Program-made: the position numbers and the translations under genes
From: Candidatus Obscuribacterales bacterium
Lineage (GTDB): Bacteria; Cyanobacteriota; Vampirovibrionia; Obscuribacterales; Obscuribacteraceae
DNA: 54,054 nucleotides
Reading direction: 5' to 3'
Assembly: GCA_019746975.1 (NCBI GenBank)
Contig: JAIERK010000025.1
Span: forward strand, 1 to 54,054
The notes under the pieces: model-generated
What the model was told of the DNA's origin: nothing
The model's database searches: none
Seen by the model: only the letters and a program-made list of their open reading frames with translations
Part shown: positions 1 to 9,714 of the stretch, in pieces
Layout of the letters: every line of letters starts with the position of its first letter
Position numbering within the stretch: position 1 is the stretch's first letter

Positions 1-48
1 AAAACGAGTCACCGGCGCAGTAGGCGTCTATTTTAATTCTTGAGTCGA

Positions 49-507
49 TTAGATAATTAGCTCTTTCGAAAATACATGCTGCGTCTTGAAGTCTGAGTAT
101 CCATCTGCCTTGTAGAACTTGTGGGCGCGCTCTCGATCAATCTTGGAGCGCACCACGACGTAGGTCAAACCTCTCTTTGCGCCCCACTCTTCGGCTTTGC
201 GAACCAGCAGTTTGCCTAGTCCTCTGTTGCGGAACGATTCATCGATGACGAGTGTGGCAATCTCTGCTCTGCTGCCTTCTGCCAGCAGATTGACCGCGTA
301 CACCTGAATAAACCCAATTACCATGCCACTGTCAATAGTGGCGAGTAAAATATCTGTGTTTTTGTCTTTTTCGATAATCGCCAGGCGTTGGTAAATGTCG
401 GAATGCGGGACAGAATAACCAAGTTGATCGCTCAGAGTCTTCACGGCTTCAGCGTCTTCAAGAGCTGCGACCCTAATTGTGATTTCATTGGATTTAGTTT
501 GACTCAT
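49..507 (-). CDS. GNAT family N-acetyltransferase
   Basis: A 152-residue single-domain GNAT protein that probably transfers an acetyl group from acetyl-CoA to an amine; the acceptor cannot be told. It shows the usual fold order: an N-terminal strand (ITIRVAALEDAEAV), a central IATLVIDESFRNRGLGKLLV segment carrying the acetyl-CoA-binding R-x-x-G-x-G/L signature, and a C-terminal RAHKFYKADGY segment typical of GNATs. Length is normal for the family. The ATG has a GGAG five bases upstream. It lies 61 bp downstream of the TPR gene on the same strand and may be co-transcribed with it. The family is secure, the substrate unknown. Confidence 0.85.
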   Translation of the reverse strand: MSQTKSNEITIRVAALEDAEAVKTLSDQLGYSVPHSDIYQRLAIIEKDKNTDILLATIDSGMVIGFIQVYAVNLLAEGSRAEIATLVIDESFRNRGLGKLLVRKAEEWGAKRGLTYVVVRSKIDRERAHKFYKADGYSDFKTQHVFSKELII

Positions 508-568
508 CGATACTCCGTCGTGAAGATATGATGATTATGTCGCATTTCGATAGGCTCTGGCAACGTGC

Positions 569-2845
569 TTAACGGACCGACTCTTCCAAAATGCAGCGCT
601 CGGATTCCAACAGAGCCCCGCCTTTGTCGTACGTAAACAGAAGGTATTGCTTATCCGGTCCATTGATTCGAACACTTTCCCAGTCGCAGGTGTAGCCTAT
701 TTTACGCTTGTCCAGGTATGAAGTCAGCGCGAGGCGAGCATTAGTTATTGGCTGCGTATCAATGACAATCTTGTACTGAAAGTAGAGCTGCTCTAGAGTG
801 CCCGCCCATGGCCGAAGTTTGAGAAATGGTGCCCGGACCAGAAAGAACGTTACTAAATCTTCGTCCGTGCTCACGAAGAGAGCGTCGGCATCGCAAAATA
901 CCGAGCCTATCACCTTGAGCTTGTTGGATAACTCGCCGTCGGTAATGAATGGAGAGTCGATCAGAAGTTCTTCAACGTTTTGCAATTGACCGAGCTCGAG
1001 AAGCGCTCTTGAAGTTTCTGATGATACCGGTGGAGTATATGAATTAGCCCAAGCCCACAACCACTCCTGCTTTGATGAAATGACCGTCGCGAGTATGCGC
1101 ATGTCTAAATCGAAGCTCTTCCTTCCAAGAAGCTGCAGCTTTCTCGACAATCCTTCCTTCTTCGTGGAGCTTAATGTCATTCGGCAGTCTTTGACATTGT
1201 AGTCATAGCGCCAGTCTTCTCCGAATTCTTGGGATACGAAATCTGCGAGAACGTCTTGTTTTTCCGAGGCAATCATAATCGACTCATCAAATAATTTGTC
1301 AAGTTGATCTGTCGGTGTGGTACTGCATTCGGTGAAGCGTTTCGATCTGAGTTTTTTGACTTCTTCTTCGTCTTGTCTAGCGCCTGATTCGTCGGCTTTC
1401 TCAGCTCTGATGTCTGCTCTAACTCTGTGTGCATTCAGCAGCATTGCACTGTCATTATCTTTCTGGTTGTTTATAAACGCACAAAGATCTCGCTCTGCTT
1501 CATCGAGCCTGCCCAGCTGTTGAAAACATTGTCCGCGCTTCAACAACACTGGACTAGGAAACGCCGGATCCAAACCAATTGCGAGCGTGTAGTCATCGAC
1601 AGCTTCTTTTAACTTCGCTTGGTTCTCATAGACTTTGGCTCGTTGTTCGAATACCGATGAAGCCCACTGGTCCTTGAGCGCGCATGTAGTGAAGTCTTCG
1701 ATCGCTTCATCTAGCTTGCCCAAGTAGTGATTTGCAATTCCGCGAATGAAATAAGGCTCTGGCTCGTCGACTGCCAGGAGGATGCATTTATCTGCATCCA
1801 CTAGTGCCTCTTCGTGTTGTAAGAGCATATTGAAGCAGCGGGCGCGGTAGATCAGCGCGCGATACTCATTGATCGCCCCCACTTCGATTGCCTGGGTGAG
1901 GTCGATGATTGCCGAGCGTGGACTTCCTAGTTCTGCATGGCAGATGCCACGCTCCTCCCAGAGCGCGATCTCCGGTTGCCGATGCGTACAGGCAAGGAAA
2001 TCCGCCATCGCATTTTCATACTGACCAAGTTCGAAAAAGCTTAACCCTCGATGATAGTAGGCATTACCATAGTCTGGATCGAGTTCTAGTGCAGAATTTA
2101 AATCAAGAATCGACTCGTCATAATCTTCCATCTCAAAGTGGCAATGCGAGCGGAGAAAGAATGCGAATTTATTCTCGGGATCGATGGAGATAACAATAGA
2201 TAAGTCCTCGGCACACGCTTCGAATTCACTGTCATCCATGTAGATCTGAGCGCGTAACCAGTAGGGCAATATCGAGTTCGGCTCCAGGCTGATCGATCGG
2301 GCAAAGTCGACCGCGGATTGTTCTGTGTATCCGAAGTGGTTGTGGAGCGCGGCTCTCAGCGCATACGCGTGCGAAGACTGCGGATTCAGTTGCAGAGCAC
2401 TCGCGACTACAGCGAGCGCCTCCTGGTTCTGCACTTCGCCCCAAAGAACATTCGCCAGCTTGACGTGGATATGATCCGGTTCTCCACCGTGGTGATACTC
2501 TCCGTGTGATAAGCACACAGTCCGTTGTGCTTCAATTTTTGCGCCGTCCTTAAGATCCTGCAGCTTGCTTTCAAAATTGTCGACCGATTCAAAGACTTCG
2601 GCTCGCCTCAGATAGAATAAAGGGCAGCTTGGGTCCAGCTCAATCGCTTTTGAAAGGTCAGCAATCGCCTCATCAAAACTGCCGTCATGAACATAGCTAA
2701 GACCGCGGAGGAAGAACAAATCGGCGTCGTGCATGTCGTGCTGGATCGCTTGATTGCACAATGCTCTTACTGATTCATAGTCTTCTGTCGCGCAAGCTTC
2801 GCTTATTTCGCGCCTTATCTCGTCTTTCCCTTTCCTAGTAACCAT
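569..2845 (-). CDS. Large tetratricopeptide-repeat protein
   Basis: About 758 residues. Roughly residues 40-490 are a run of TPR units of about 34 residues (for example DADLFFLRGLSYVHDGSFDEA and repeated AYYHRGLSFFELGQYENA-type helices), a scaffold for protein-protein contacts. The last 250 residues have no TPR signature and I do not recognise them. No signal peptide or membrane segment is visible, so it is probably cytoplasmic. I use the ATG at 2845; a GTG lies one codon earlier and neither has a clear ribosome site. It follows a pseudokinase-like gene by about 225 bp on the same strand. TPR proteins and Ser/Thr-kinase-like proteins often work together, but a link here is only inferred. Confidence 0.8.
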   Translation of the reverse strand: MVTRKGKDEIRREISEACATEDYESVRALCNQAIQHDMHDADLFFLRGLSYVHDGSFDEAIADLSKAIELDPSCPLFYLRRAEVFESVDNFESKLQDLKDGAKIEAQRTVCLSHGEYHHGGEPDHIHVKLANVLWGEVQNQEALAVVASALQLNPQSSHAYALRAALHNHFGYTEQSAVDFARSISLEPNSILPYWLRAQIYMDDSEFEACAEDLSIVISIDPENKFAFFLRSHCHFEMEDYDESILDLNSALELDPDYGNAYYHRGLSFFELGQYENAMADFLACTHRQPEIALWEERGICHAELGSPRSAIIDLTQAIEVGAINEYRALIYRARCFNMLLQHEEALVDADKCILLAVDEPEPYFIRGIANHYLGKLDEAIEDFTTCALKDQWASSVFEQRAKVYENQAKLKEAVDDYTLAIGLDPAFPSPVLLKRGQCFQQLGRLDEAERDLCAFINNQKDNDSAMLLNAHRVRADIRAEKADESGARQDEEEVKKLRSKRFTECSTTPTDQLDKLFDESIMIASEKQDVLADFVSQEFGEDWRYDYNVKDCRMTLSSTKKEGLSRKLQLLGRKSFDLDMRILATVISSKQEWLWAWANSYTPPVSSETSRALLELGQLQNVEELLIDSPFITDGELSNKLKVIGSVFCDADALFVSTDEDLVTFFLVRAPFLKLRPWAGTLEQLYFQYKIVIDTQPITNARLALTSYLDKRKIGYTCDWESVRINGPDKQYLLFTYDKGGALLESERCILEESVR

Positions 2846-3071
2846 CACACAAATCCACTATGACGATATGAATCTATATAGGTTAAAACGGACAAAGCGT
2901 CTAGCGTGATTACACGAATGTGAACTCGGCATCAAGGAAACGTGATTGTTGTTCGATGAACCAATATCTCGAGATCGCAGCGGCGGCGCCCTTCGAAGCG
3001 CTACATGCCCGCCTCGAAATCAGCTTACGTTCAATGAACCCGTTGCCTTAACCATACGAACGCCGATGCTA

Positions 3072-4217
3072 CTATGCGAACTGCTGACCTACTTCGGTCA
3101 GCTCTTTTTTGCTTTCTTCAAGCAACCATCTGAGCTCGGTTGCCGATTGAATTCTATCTTCCGGACGCTTATTCAGACAGGCTAATGTGATTGCTTTCAA
3201 TGTTTCATTGACGGTTGGTTCGAATTCGTCCGGCTCTTCCTTTGCATGCGCCATCATGGTTGCCAGCGCATTGTTTCGAAGGAACGGTGGGCGTCCATTC
3301 AATGCTTCGTAGAGGCAGCAACCAACCTGATAGATGTCCGAGAGGAATGTCGGTCGTTTTCCAACGCAGAACTCGGGGCAGATCCCGAGCGGATCACCAT
3401 AGACATTCGTAGTCTCTGCTACCGATTGTTCACCCTGCCACTGCACATCGCGGAACAATCTCTCCGCTGCACCGAAGTCGACGATCATAGCAGAGTCAGT
3501 CATTCCTTTTTGAATCACGTAAATGTTGGATGGCGTCAGGTTCATATGGATGACGTCGTGTGCGTGAGCGTACTGCAGTCCTCGAACAAGCTCTATGAAT
3601 ATGTTGAGCGCAGATAGGGTGTCGATTTTATTCCTTTTCAGAAGCTCTTCTCGGAGAGACAGACCTGGCAAATATTGTGTCACCACATATGGTGTACTGC
3701 GCTCGGCTACATCGGCAGAGTAGGTTTTAACGATGTTAGGGTGTTGCAACGTCATCGCAGCTCGAGCTACTTCGAGATATCGCTTTACGGTCTTTTCGTC
3801 CTCTGCCAGATCCGGTCGTAATAACTTGACCACTCGCGGCGTTAGAGAACCGACCTCCATGGCATAGTACACCCGTGAAAGCTTGCCATGGCCGATATAG
3901 CTCTTAAGCTGATACTTGCCCTCGAGAGTAGGTCCATCTGCTTCTACCGGAATGCACCGCTCGAGCTGTCCGCCATCATCAGGGCAGTATGGGTCAAGTG
4001 TGCGCTTGAAATGTTTGCTGCAGCGCAGGCAATGTTTGCTTCCATAGAATCGACTGCGAGCCAACCAGGCTTCTAAGTCATTGGAATCGTAATTCCAGTC
4101 CATTGTAATGAGCATGTTGCGGTCCTGAATACAAACCGCCATCTCTGCCGGATAATACTTACCGCAATTCGGGCACAGTTTTCGAAATTTAGGACAGGCT
4201 GTGCTCTCTGGAATCAT
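3072..4217 (-). CDS. Zinc-ribbon / Ser-Thr protein kinase-like protein, probable pseudokinase
   Basis: 381 residues. The N-terminus has two CxxC zinc-ribbon-like segments (C15/C18 with C29, and C63/C66 with C78 and C88). Residues about 100-370 form a Hanks-type kinase domain: a glycine-rich loop at 109-116 (third Gly replaced by Ser), the beta-3 Lys at K131, HPNIV at 159-163, an intact DFG at 247-249, PE at 281-282, SDIYQVG at 293-299 and the late Arg at 355. The catalytic loop, normally HRDLKPxN, reads HMNLTPSN at 224-231, so the catalytic Asp is Asn and the following Lys is Thr. The helix-C Glu also looks displaced. ATP binding may remain, but phosphotransfer is doubtful. No membrane segment is seen. 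It lies 72 bp after the EamA gene. Confidence 0.8.
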   Translation of the reverse strand: MIPESTACPKFRKLCPNCGKYYPAEMAVCIQDRNMLITMDWNYDSNDLEAWLARSRFYGSKHCLRCSKHFKRTLDPYCPDDGGQLERCIPVEADGPTLEGKYQLKSYIGHGKLSRVYYAMEVGSLTPRVVKLLRPDLAEDEKTVKRYLEVARAAMTLQHPNIVKTYSADVAERSTPYVVTQYLPGLSLREELLKRNKIDTLSALNIFIELVRGLQYAHAHDVIHMNLTPSNIYVIQKGMTDSAMIVDFGAAERLFRDVQWQGEQSVAETTNVYGDPLGICPEFCVGKRPTFLSDIYQVGCCLYEALNGRPPFLRNNALATMMAHAKEEPDEFEPTVNETLKAITLACLNKRPEDRIQSATELRWLLEESKKELTEVGQQFA

Positions 4218-4289
4218 GCAGCAATTGAACTCGGGTCGCCCGTAAACAGCAAAAACATTATTCCCCTTATGCTTTTGTTCAAACTCAGT

Positions 4290-5192
4290 TTAAAGCCCTT
4301 CGGTCGTATGAGTAATGATACCACCCATGGTGACAAAGACAATTCCAGCCAGTCTTTTCAAGTTGAACTTCTCTTTCAAAATAAGAATCGCCAACAGATA
4401 CATGATGAGTGGGTAACATCCGGTGATTACTACGACGTAGGATGCCGTTGCCATCGAGAGAGCCAACATGTAGCTCAGCCCTCCAACATTGATGCAGAAT
4501 CCAGAAGCGCAGAGTGGTCCCCAGAATTCTTTGCCCAGCTTGAGTTGTTGCCGATTTTCTCGCAGCACAATAAATGACAGTGGCACAAGTACAATGAGTT
4601 CCCATATGCAGTGAGCCATGAATGCTACGAGCGGACCCTGGACACTCACTGCCTTTTTGTCGAACAAACCCCAGATTCCCCAGAGGAGGGTGGCTCCGAC
4701 GACGAGCAGAAATAGTTTTGGACTACGCTTCTTCGGTTGATCCGATGCGGGCTCGGTGTTGCCGGACGCGCCGATTGCTCCAACGCCGACGGATACAAGG
4801 AGACTGCCTACAATTCTTGCGGGTACCAGCGCTTCGTGAAGGAACATGCTCGACAAGAATTGCAAAATGATTGGATAGCTGGCAGTGGCACCGAGGACAA
4901 AGCTTGCTTCGCTGATGTTCATTGCGCGCAGATAGCACGACATCGCGATCATATATGATGCACACCCTAAACCGGTCCAGAAGAAAACCTCCGGCGTTAG
5001 TGACCATCCAGGATTATAGAGCTGGAGCAAAACAAGGACTATGGCTCCGATTGGGAGCGACAAAGCGAACAGGCACAACATCACGAAGTTCGCTGGCGCA
5101 TGCTTCAGTGCCAGCTTGTCAAATATTCCCCACGCCCCCCACAAGAGAAGTGATACCAGAATCGATAGGTTGAGCTGTAACTCGGGAGCCAT
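4290..5192 (-). CDS. EamA/DMT-superfamily membrane permease
   Basis: 300 residues, almost entirely hydrophobic, with about ten predicted membrane helices arranged as two homologous halves (about 1-145 and 150-300), the drug/metabolite transporter pattern. Each half has the EamA-type start (LLWGAWGIFDKLALKHAP and LLWGIWGLFDKKAVSVQGP), so the internal duplication is visible. It probably exports or imports a small metabolite across the inner membrane; substrate unknown. Length matches the family. No good ribosome site precedes the ATG. It is the first gene of a same-strand run with the pseudokinase, TPR and GNAT genes. Confidence 0.88.
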   Translation of the reverse strand: MAPELQLNLSILVSLLLWGAWGIFDKLALKHAPANFVMLCLFALSLPIGAIVLVLLQLYNPGWSLTPEVFFWTGLGCASYMIAMSCYLRAMNISEASFVLGATASYPIILQFLSSMFLHEALVPARIVGSLLVSVGVGAIGASGNTEPASDQPKKRSPKLFLLVVGATLLWGIWGLFDKKAVSVQGPLVAFMAHCIWELIVLVPLSFIVLRENRQQLKLGKEFWGPLCASGFCINVGGLSYMLALSMATASYVVVITGCYPLIMYLLAILILKEKFNLKRLAGIVFVTMGGIITHTTEGL

Positions 5193-5353
5193 TAAAGTTG
5201 TTTTGCTGCAAAAATTCAGCGCTGCTACGGTCGCTACGCCATTTAATCAAGACAGAGGAGCTTCTGACTGCAAGGATTAACTTATTAGACGTTTAAACAG
5301 TTTTCGTTAAGAGCACTACAATAGAATCTCAGACCAACGAAGACAGGACGGTA

Positions 5354-5854
5354 ATGATGTTAGACAACCCAGTCACTTCTCTCTTCCTCAAGCTGTACGG
5401 ACTTCTTGTCAAGGTCGGAGACCTTTGCCAAAACCTCTTTTTGTTGGCTTTTCGACTCAATTGGGGCTACCAGTTCATGAAGAATGGATGGGGTAAGCTG
5501 CACAACCACAAAGACATCGTTGATTTTTTTACGGAACTGGCAATTCCTTTACCCGATTTGAATGCTTGGGTGGTCGCTGGCGTGGAGTGTTTTGGCGGTG
5601 TACTTCTCATCCTGGGGTTGGCCACGAGACCAGTCGGAGTTGTGTTGGCGGTCACAATGACCGTAGCCTATCTCAGCGTTTCCGACGATCGCGAGAAGGT
5701 ATTCAACTTCTTTCAGGATCAGGATAAGTTCTTGCAAGCGGATCCGTTTTTCTTCCTGCTTACGGCACTTATAGTGTTTTGTTTCGGTCCAGGAAAATTA
5801 TCTGTGGACTATCTTCTAGGTCGCTTTCTCTTCAACAAGGACAAGCAAAAGTAG
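5354..5854 (+). CDS. DoxX family membrane protein
   Basis: 166 residues with about four membrane helices. The DoxX signature is recognisable in RLNWGYQFMKNGWGKLHNH, followed by the FGGVLLILGLATRPVGVVL helices. DoxX proteins sit in the cytoplasmic membrane and are linked to quinone, thiosulfate or redox functions; the exact role here is unknown. The start has AGGACGG just upstream, with a second ATG one codon later (5357). A TACAAT -10-like hexamer lies near 5318. The gene stands alone on the plus strand and ends just before a strong hairpin shared with the converging VIT/VWA gene. Confidence 0.85.
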   Translation: MMLDNPVTSLFLKLYGLLVKVGDLCQNLFLLAFRLNWGYQFMKNGWGKLHNHKDIVDFFTELAIPLPDLNAWVVAGVECFGGVLLILGLATRPVGVVLAVTMTVAYLSVSDDREKVFNFFQDQDKFLQADPFFFLLTALIVFCFGPGKLSVDYLLGRFLFNKDKQK

Positions 5855-5860
5855 TATACA

Positions 5861-5896
5861 ACAGAAAGGGCAGCCCCTGCTGCTGCCCTTTTCTGT
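5861..5896. terminator. Bidirectional hairpin terminator between convergent genes
   Basis: ACAGAAAGGGCAGC (5861-5874) pairs with the arm at 5882-5896 (GCTGCCCTTTTCTGT) apart from one extra T. The A-rich outer left arm and T-rich outer right arm give a U-tract in both directions. It lies 6 bp after the DoxX stop and 27 bp from the end of the opposing VIT/VWA gene, so it can end both transcripts. Confidence 0.8.
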
Positions 5897-5922
5897 CTTC
5901 TGGCTCAGAAAGACTGAGGATT

Positions 5923-8862
5923 TTAGCTGAACACGTTGGCATCTCTTGCCGATGCGAGCATGTAATTGACCATATGTGGGGTCATAAGTCCCAGCGTGAG
6001 CAGGAGTAGACCTGACGCTATCCGAGCGACCTTGCCCATGCGACCCCAAGCCAGAAGGCTGGACCCGTTGAGGACAGGCTCGAATGGCGCGGATAGTAGA
6101 AACGCGACACCGAGCGCAAGTCCGCCAATTTCGCAGGCGTTGGCGAACATGTTGAGTGTCGCTTCCAGACTCGCCAGGTTATTGACCCGGACGGTACCTG
6201 CTGTGTTAACACCCATCGTGCTCACGGACTGAGGACCAATAGTCCCATTGACTGCACCTTGAAGCACTGGAGCTGCACCTTGAGTAATTGAGGCTTCTGC
6301 TTGAGCTACCTGATTGTAGTTGGTCAACTCCGTGTACTCTGTGGTGGTGTCACTGTTCGATTGGCGTTCGACCGGTTTGATCCGCGCTCTGTCGACTTTG
6401 TTGGCTGTGCCCACCGTCTGTGAGGTCACGGCAGTATTGTTTGTGGTATCACCTTTGGCGGCTGTGCTGCCACCGTAACTAGTATCGACGATGCGAACAT
6501 TCCCCGTGCCATGCTCGTATGCAAGTCGTTCGCTATTGAGAGTCTCAGTTACTCCTGTGCAAGAGGAGAGCGAGACTGGAGTGACTATTTGATGGTTCAA
6601 CGCGATGTCTGTCGCTTCTCCCAAACAATTGGCTCGCAAAAGTTGCATGACCCGTTCTCTTGCAAATAGTAGGGAGATCTCTTTGCTCTGTTGAATTGAA
6701 GCGACTCGCTCCTTAGGCTGTGTTTTCGATAGTTGATACTCGACCACGTAGTCATGACCGTTGGGCTTCCATCGTGAAAAGAATCGCTCGAGATCCGATT
6801 CTGGGGCGGCGCTTCTCGAAATCTCCGTGAATGGTCCTATCTCGCGGTGATTCTTGAAATAATCGGAAGAATCCATGATGCCATCATCGAGAGCTAACTC
6901 GAAGAATGAAGGTGTGTAGACATAGGGAGACATGAGGTAAATTTCTCTGTTAAACCCAGGCTGCGGTCCGTGAATCCATAAGACTGCCCCTCTCTTTGAC
7001 TCGCCGGCAACACTCGAGGCTGCCACGATTGCTTCCAGGTTGTCCTGCCCACCATCGAAAGCTGCGAGCTTCAGATTCTCGAGTCCCTCGCCGAGTTCGT
7101 AGATGTTCGGTGCTTTTCCAGTTGTCGGTGATGCCACTACTAGTGATGTCTTGAGATCTGCAGGCAGTTTCGATAGTGCCTTCTTGATACCAGCAACATG
7201 CGGCTTCATACTCTCTGAACCGTCCAGTACAACGACCAGATGTTGCGGTGGTGTGGAAGGAATTTCTCGAATTGTCTGGAGCAAATAGCCCGCTCCAGGA
7301 ATGGCTGCATCCTTTATGGCTATTGGTCCATAAACAGGCTGGCGCTTCACGCTGACAGCAAGTCCTGATCCGGATAATGTCTCCGATTTGATTCGTCCGG
7401 TTACCAGCTTTTGACCGTTGGCTGCAGTTTCCGTTGATATGCCTTCGTAATTGAGGCTGAGCGCCGAGTCCGACAATAGTCTTAAATCATGATCTCCTTT
7501 TACTTCAAAGTTGGTTTCGATGAATCGAGGAAGGGCGAGCGTGGCATCGCTGATGGTGTGTAGCCTTAATGGCACAGTGACCGCAACTGCCATTCTCAGA
7601 TAGCCCTGCGCGGGGACCGGATAGCAATGCAAGAGCATCCTTCCGCGCCCGAGGTCGGTGATAATGGCAGGTGCATCATGACCTATGTTGGACCAACTCG
7701 CATTTTTGGTATCGCCGGTTGGTTTGAATTCTGTCTTGAGTGGATGACCGTCTCGCCAGATGGTCATGCCTGAGATCACCGCTCCTTCCGGCAAGCCAAT
7801 CTCAGCTCGCGCTTCTTGAGGTTCGTAATTCTTGTTTGAAAAGACGAACGTCCAGTATAAAGTTGAACTCACTGTTGTCGGATTGACTTGACCGTAGATG
7901 CCGGACTTCTGCAGGCTGAGGTCTTTTACCGGTTCGCCCACAACGTGAGATTTTAGATACTCGTCGGTCATGGTGGCAAAGTTTTGCGATTGCTCTTCGC
8001 CGAAAGTTTTTCCTGTCGAGGCAAAGTGAAGCTGTCTCAGAGTGTCGTTATCAACTCGCAGGAACAAACCGGGCAGTCCACATGCCTTTCTGCTGGAACA
8101 CTCCATTCTCAGCTCTTTCTCGGCATTCAGTGCTTTGAGGAATTTGAGACCTTTGATTCGCTCATCAGGTGTGTCTGATGTGGCCATGCAGGCGGCGATT
8201 CTTATGCAGGTGGAGCGCGCCTCTGCGGCAACAAAAGCGAACAGAGCGATCACGACTCCGAATGCAACATACTGAAGTGCCTTCTTCTGGCTGCTTCGAA
8301 CAACTCTTGCTTGTCTAACCCTCAGTGCGAGATACACCGCGACACCAGTCGATAACAACGATAGCGCCGAAATCAATCCGAACTCGGTGACGTGCGCGAC
8401 ACCGCTCTGCGACACCGTCGGAAATCGCAACATTGCTGCGATGCCGGTAATCAGCCCGATTATCAACGAGCTGCCGATTCCGATCCCGTTGAGCGCGCCG
8501 CGCCTGATTGCGTACCGGCAATCATTTTTGCAGAGCGCATTCCAGGTGAGGCAATTAGCGATTGGTATGAGCCCGAGTAGTGTCATTTCTACCAGAGTCT
8601 CAATCGGTTGTTTCCATAGGAGGAGAACGATGCGATCAAAGCATGCCACTGTCCCTGATACTATTAGAATTCCAGGAAGAACAACTCCTAGAAGCATGAC
8701 GAAGACGCCCTGCCAGTTTCCCCAGATGGAGTCCTTGGGAAGATTGCAGGTCCAGGAAACATCAGTCTCTGATTGATGTTGGCGCTGACCATTTTCGAAT
8801 TCGCTCCCCTCAGGGGGCGCATGCCGATCTCGCTGAGACCGGTTGGAACCTAGATCTAGCAT
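5923..8862 (-). CDS. VIT-like / von Willebrand factor A domain integral membrane protein
   Basis: 979 residues. After a polar N-terminus there are about four membrane helices (roughly residues 50-210), a long extracytoplasmic region, and about two more helices near 900-970. The middle has a VIT-like beta domain (EARAEIGLPEGAVISGMTIW). A VWA domain follows, with the MIDAS start DGSES (D547, S549, S551) preceded by HLVVVL. The layout resembles integral membrane proteins linked to exosortase (PEP-CTERM-like) sorting systems, but no exosortase is in this window, so the role is open. The ATG has an ideal GGAGG seven bases upstream. The region around residues 780-860 is low-complexity and rich in Thr, Asn and Ala. 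It is monocistronic as far as can be seen. Confidence 0.75.
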   Translation of the reverse strand: MLDLGSNRSQRDRHAPPEGSEFENGQRQHQSETDVSWTCNLPKDSIWGNWQGVFVMLLGVVLPGILIVSGTVACFDRIVLLLWKQPIETLVEMTLLGLIPIANCLTWNALCKNDCRYAIRRGALNGIGIGSSLIIGLITGIAAMLRFPTVSQSGVAHVTEFGLISALSLLSTGVAVYLALRVRQARVVRSSQKKALQYVAFGVVIALFAFVAAEARSTCIRIAACMATSDTPDERIKGLKFLKALNAEKELRMECSSRKACGLPGLFLRVDNDTLRQLHFASTGKTFGEEQSQNFATMTDEYLKSHVVGEPVKDLSLQKSGIYGQVNPTTVSSTLYWTFVFSNKNYEPQEARAEIGLPEGAVISGMTIWRDGHPLKTEFKPTGDTKNASWSNIGHDAPAIITDLGRGRMLLHCYPVPAQGYLRMAVAVTVPLRLHTISDATLALPRFIETNFEVKGDHDLRLLSDSALSLNYEGISTETAANGQKLVTGRIKSETLSGSGLAVSVKRQPVYGPIAIKDAAIPGAGYLLQTIREIPSTPPQHLVVVLDGSESMKPHVAGIKKALSKLPADLKTSLVVASPTTGKAPNIYELGEGLENLKLAAFDGGQDNLEAIVAASSVAGESKRGAVLWIHGPQPGFNREIYLMSPYVYTPSFFELALDDGIMDSSDYFKNHREIGPFTEISRSAAPESDLERFFSRWKPNGHDYVVEYQLSKTQPKERVASIQQSKEISLLFARERVMQLLRANCLGEATDIALNHQIVTPVSLSSCTGVTETLNSERLAYEHGTGNVRIVDTSYGGSTAAKGDTTNNTAVTSQTVGTANKVDRARIKPVERQSNSDTTTEYTELTNYNQVAQAEASITQGAAPVLQGAVNGTIGPQSVSTMGVNTAGTVRVNNLASLEATLNMFANACEIGGLALGVAFLLSAPFEPVLNGSSLLAWGRMGKVARIASGLLLLTLGLMTPHMVNYMLASARDANVFS

Positions 8863-9041
8863 AGTGAAACCTCCTCACGAAAGTGAGAATCGGTGATCTG
8901 TATTCATCTGTTAGTAAGGTTCGCGGCGGGCAAGCATAGTGCCGTCTGAAAAGCCAGGGCAGATATGACCGCGAAGATTGTGCGTCTAAGCCTAATAGGT
9001 TAAGGCAACGTCACTATGGTCGCGATAGGGTTTTCCCTGAA

Positions 9042-9530
9042 TTACTTCAGTTCTCGAGGTCTGAGAATCCAATTTAGCGATCCCGCACCATCTTTGATGC
9101 GGTTCCAACTTTCGATTTTAAGTTGAATCATCGCTAACGCTGCCGTGGGAAAGTGCTCGGACTCTCCTGTCAGCTCGGTTAGTAAGTCCGACATGCCAGG
9201 GTTATGGCCAATCAATAGAATGGATGCGATATCGGAATTTTGCGATTTCAAAATGTCTATGAGAGTTCTTGTTGAAGCGTCATAAATGCGCTTTTCATAA
9301 GTGATATCAGTCTTCAACTTTGAAGACTCCAGTACAAGTTTTGCGGTTTCTATCGTTCGCTTTGCTGGTGAGCAGAGGATGATTTCTGGCTTGACTTTCT
9401 TTTCGACAATTACTTTTCCCATCTTGGGAGCCGCTTTTTGACCTCTCTCGTTGAGTGGTCGATCGAAGTCGGCAAGACCCGGGTGATCCCAACTCGATTT
9501 CGCATGGCGGAGAAGAAATAGGTGCTTCAT
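9042..9530 (-). CDS. SixA-like phosphohistidine phosphatase (histidine phosphatase superfamily)
   Basis: About 162 residues. It begins MKHLFLLRHAKSSW with the RHA/G-type catalytic motif (RHAKSSW, nucleophilic His) and carries the partner GHNPG motif (LLIGHNPGMSDLL) of the branch that includes SixA. SixA dephosphorylates histidine phosphotransfer domains; this protein could also act on other small phosphoesters. The product is cytoplasmic. I place the start at 9530 because homologues begin right at the M-K-x-L-F-L-L-R-H-A motif and an AGG lies nine bases upstream. Longer starts at 9536 or 9563 add residues outside the conserved fold. It is divergent from the next gene. Confidence 0.85.
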   Translation of the reverse strand: MKHLFLLRHAKSSWDHPGLADFDRPLNERGQKAAPKMGKVIVEKKVKPEIILCSPAKRTIETAKLVLESSKLKTDITYEKRIYDASTRTLIDILKSQNSDIASILLIGHNPGMSDLLTELTGESEHFPTAALAMIQLKIESWNRIKDGAGSLNWILRPRELK

Positions 9531-9714
9531 TTCCATTGACCTGTGGAAAAACGTCATCATCATTGCTCATACGTTGAATTTTGTGTGTTTTAACAACGCA
9601 CAAAGAATTCTAAGCGCTGTTTGATACTAATTGTGCTTCTTGATAACGGCGATGTGTAAATCTGCTTAATTTCGGCGTACGATAAAGTGCCGCGGACAAC
9701 TGTGACGGATTTCG

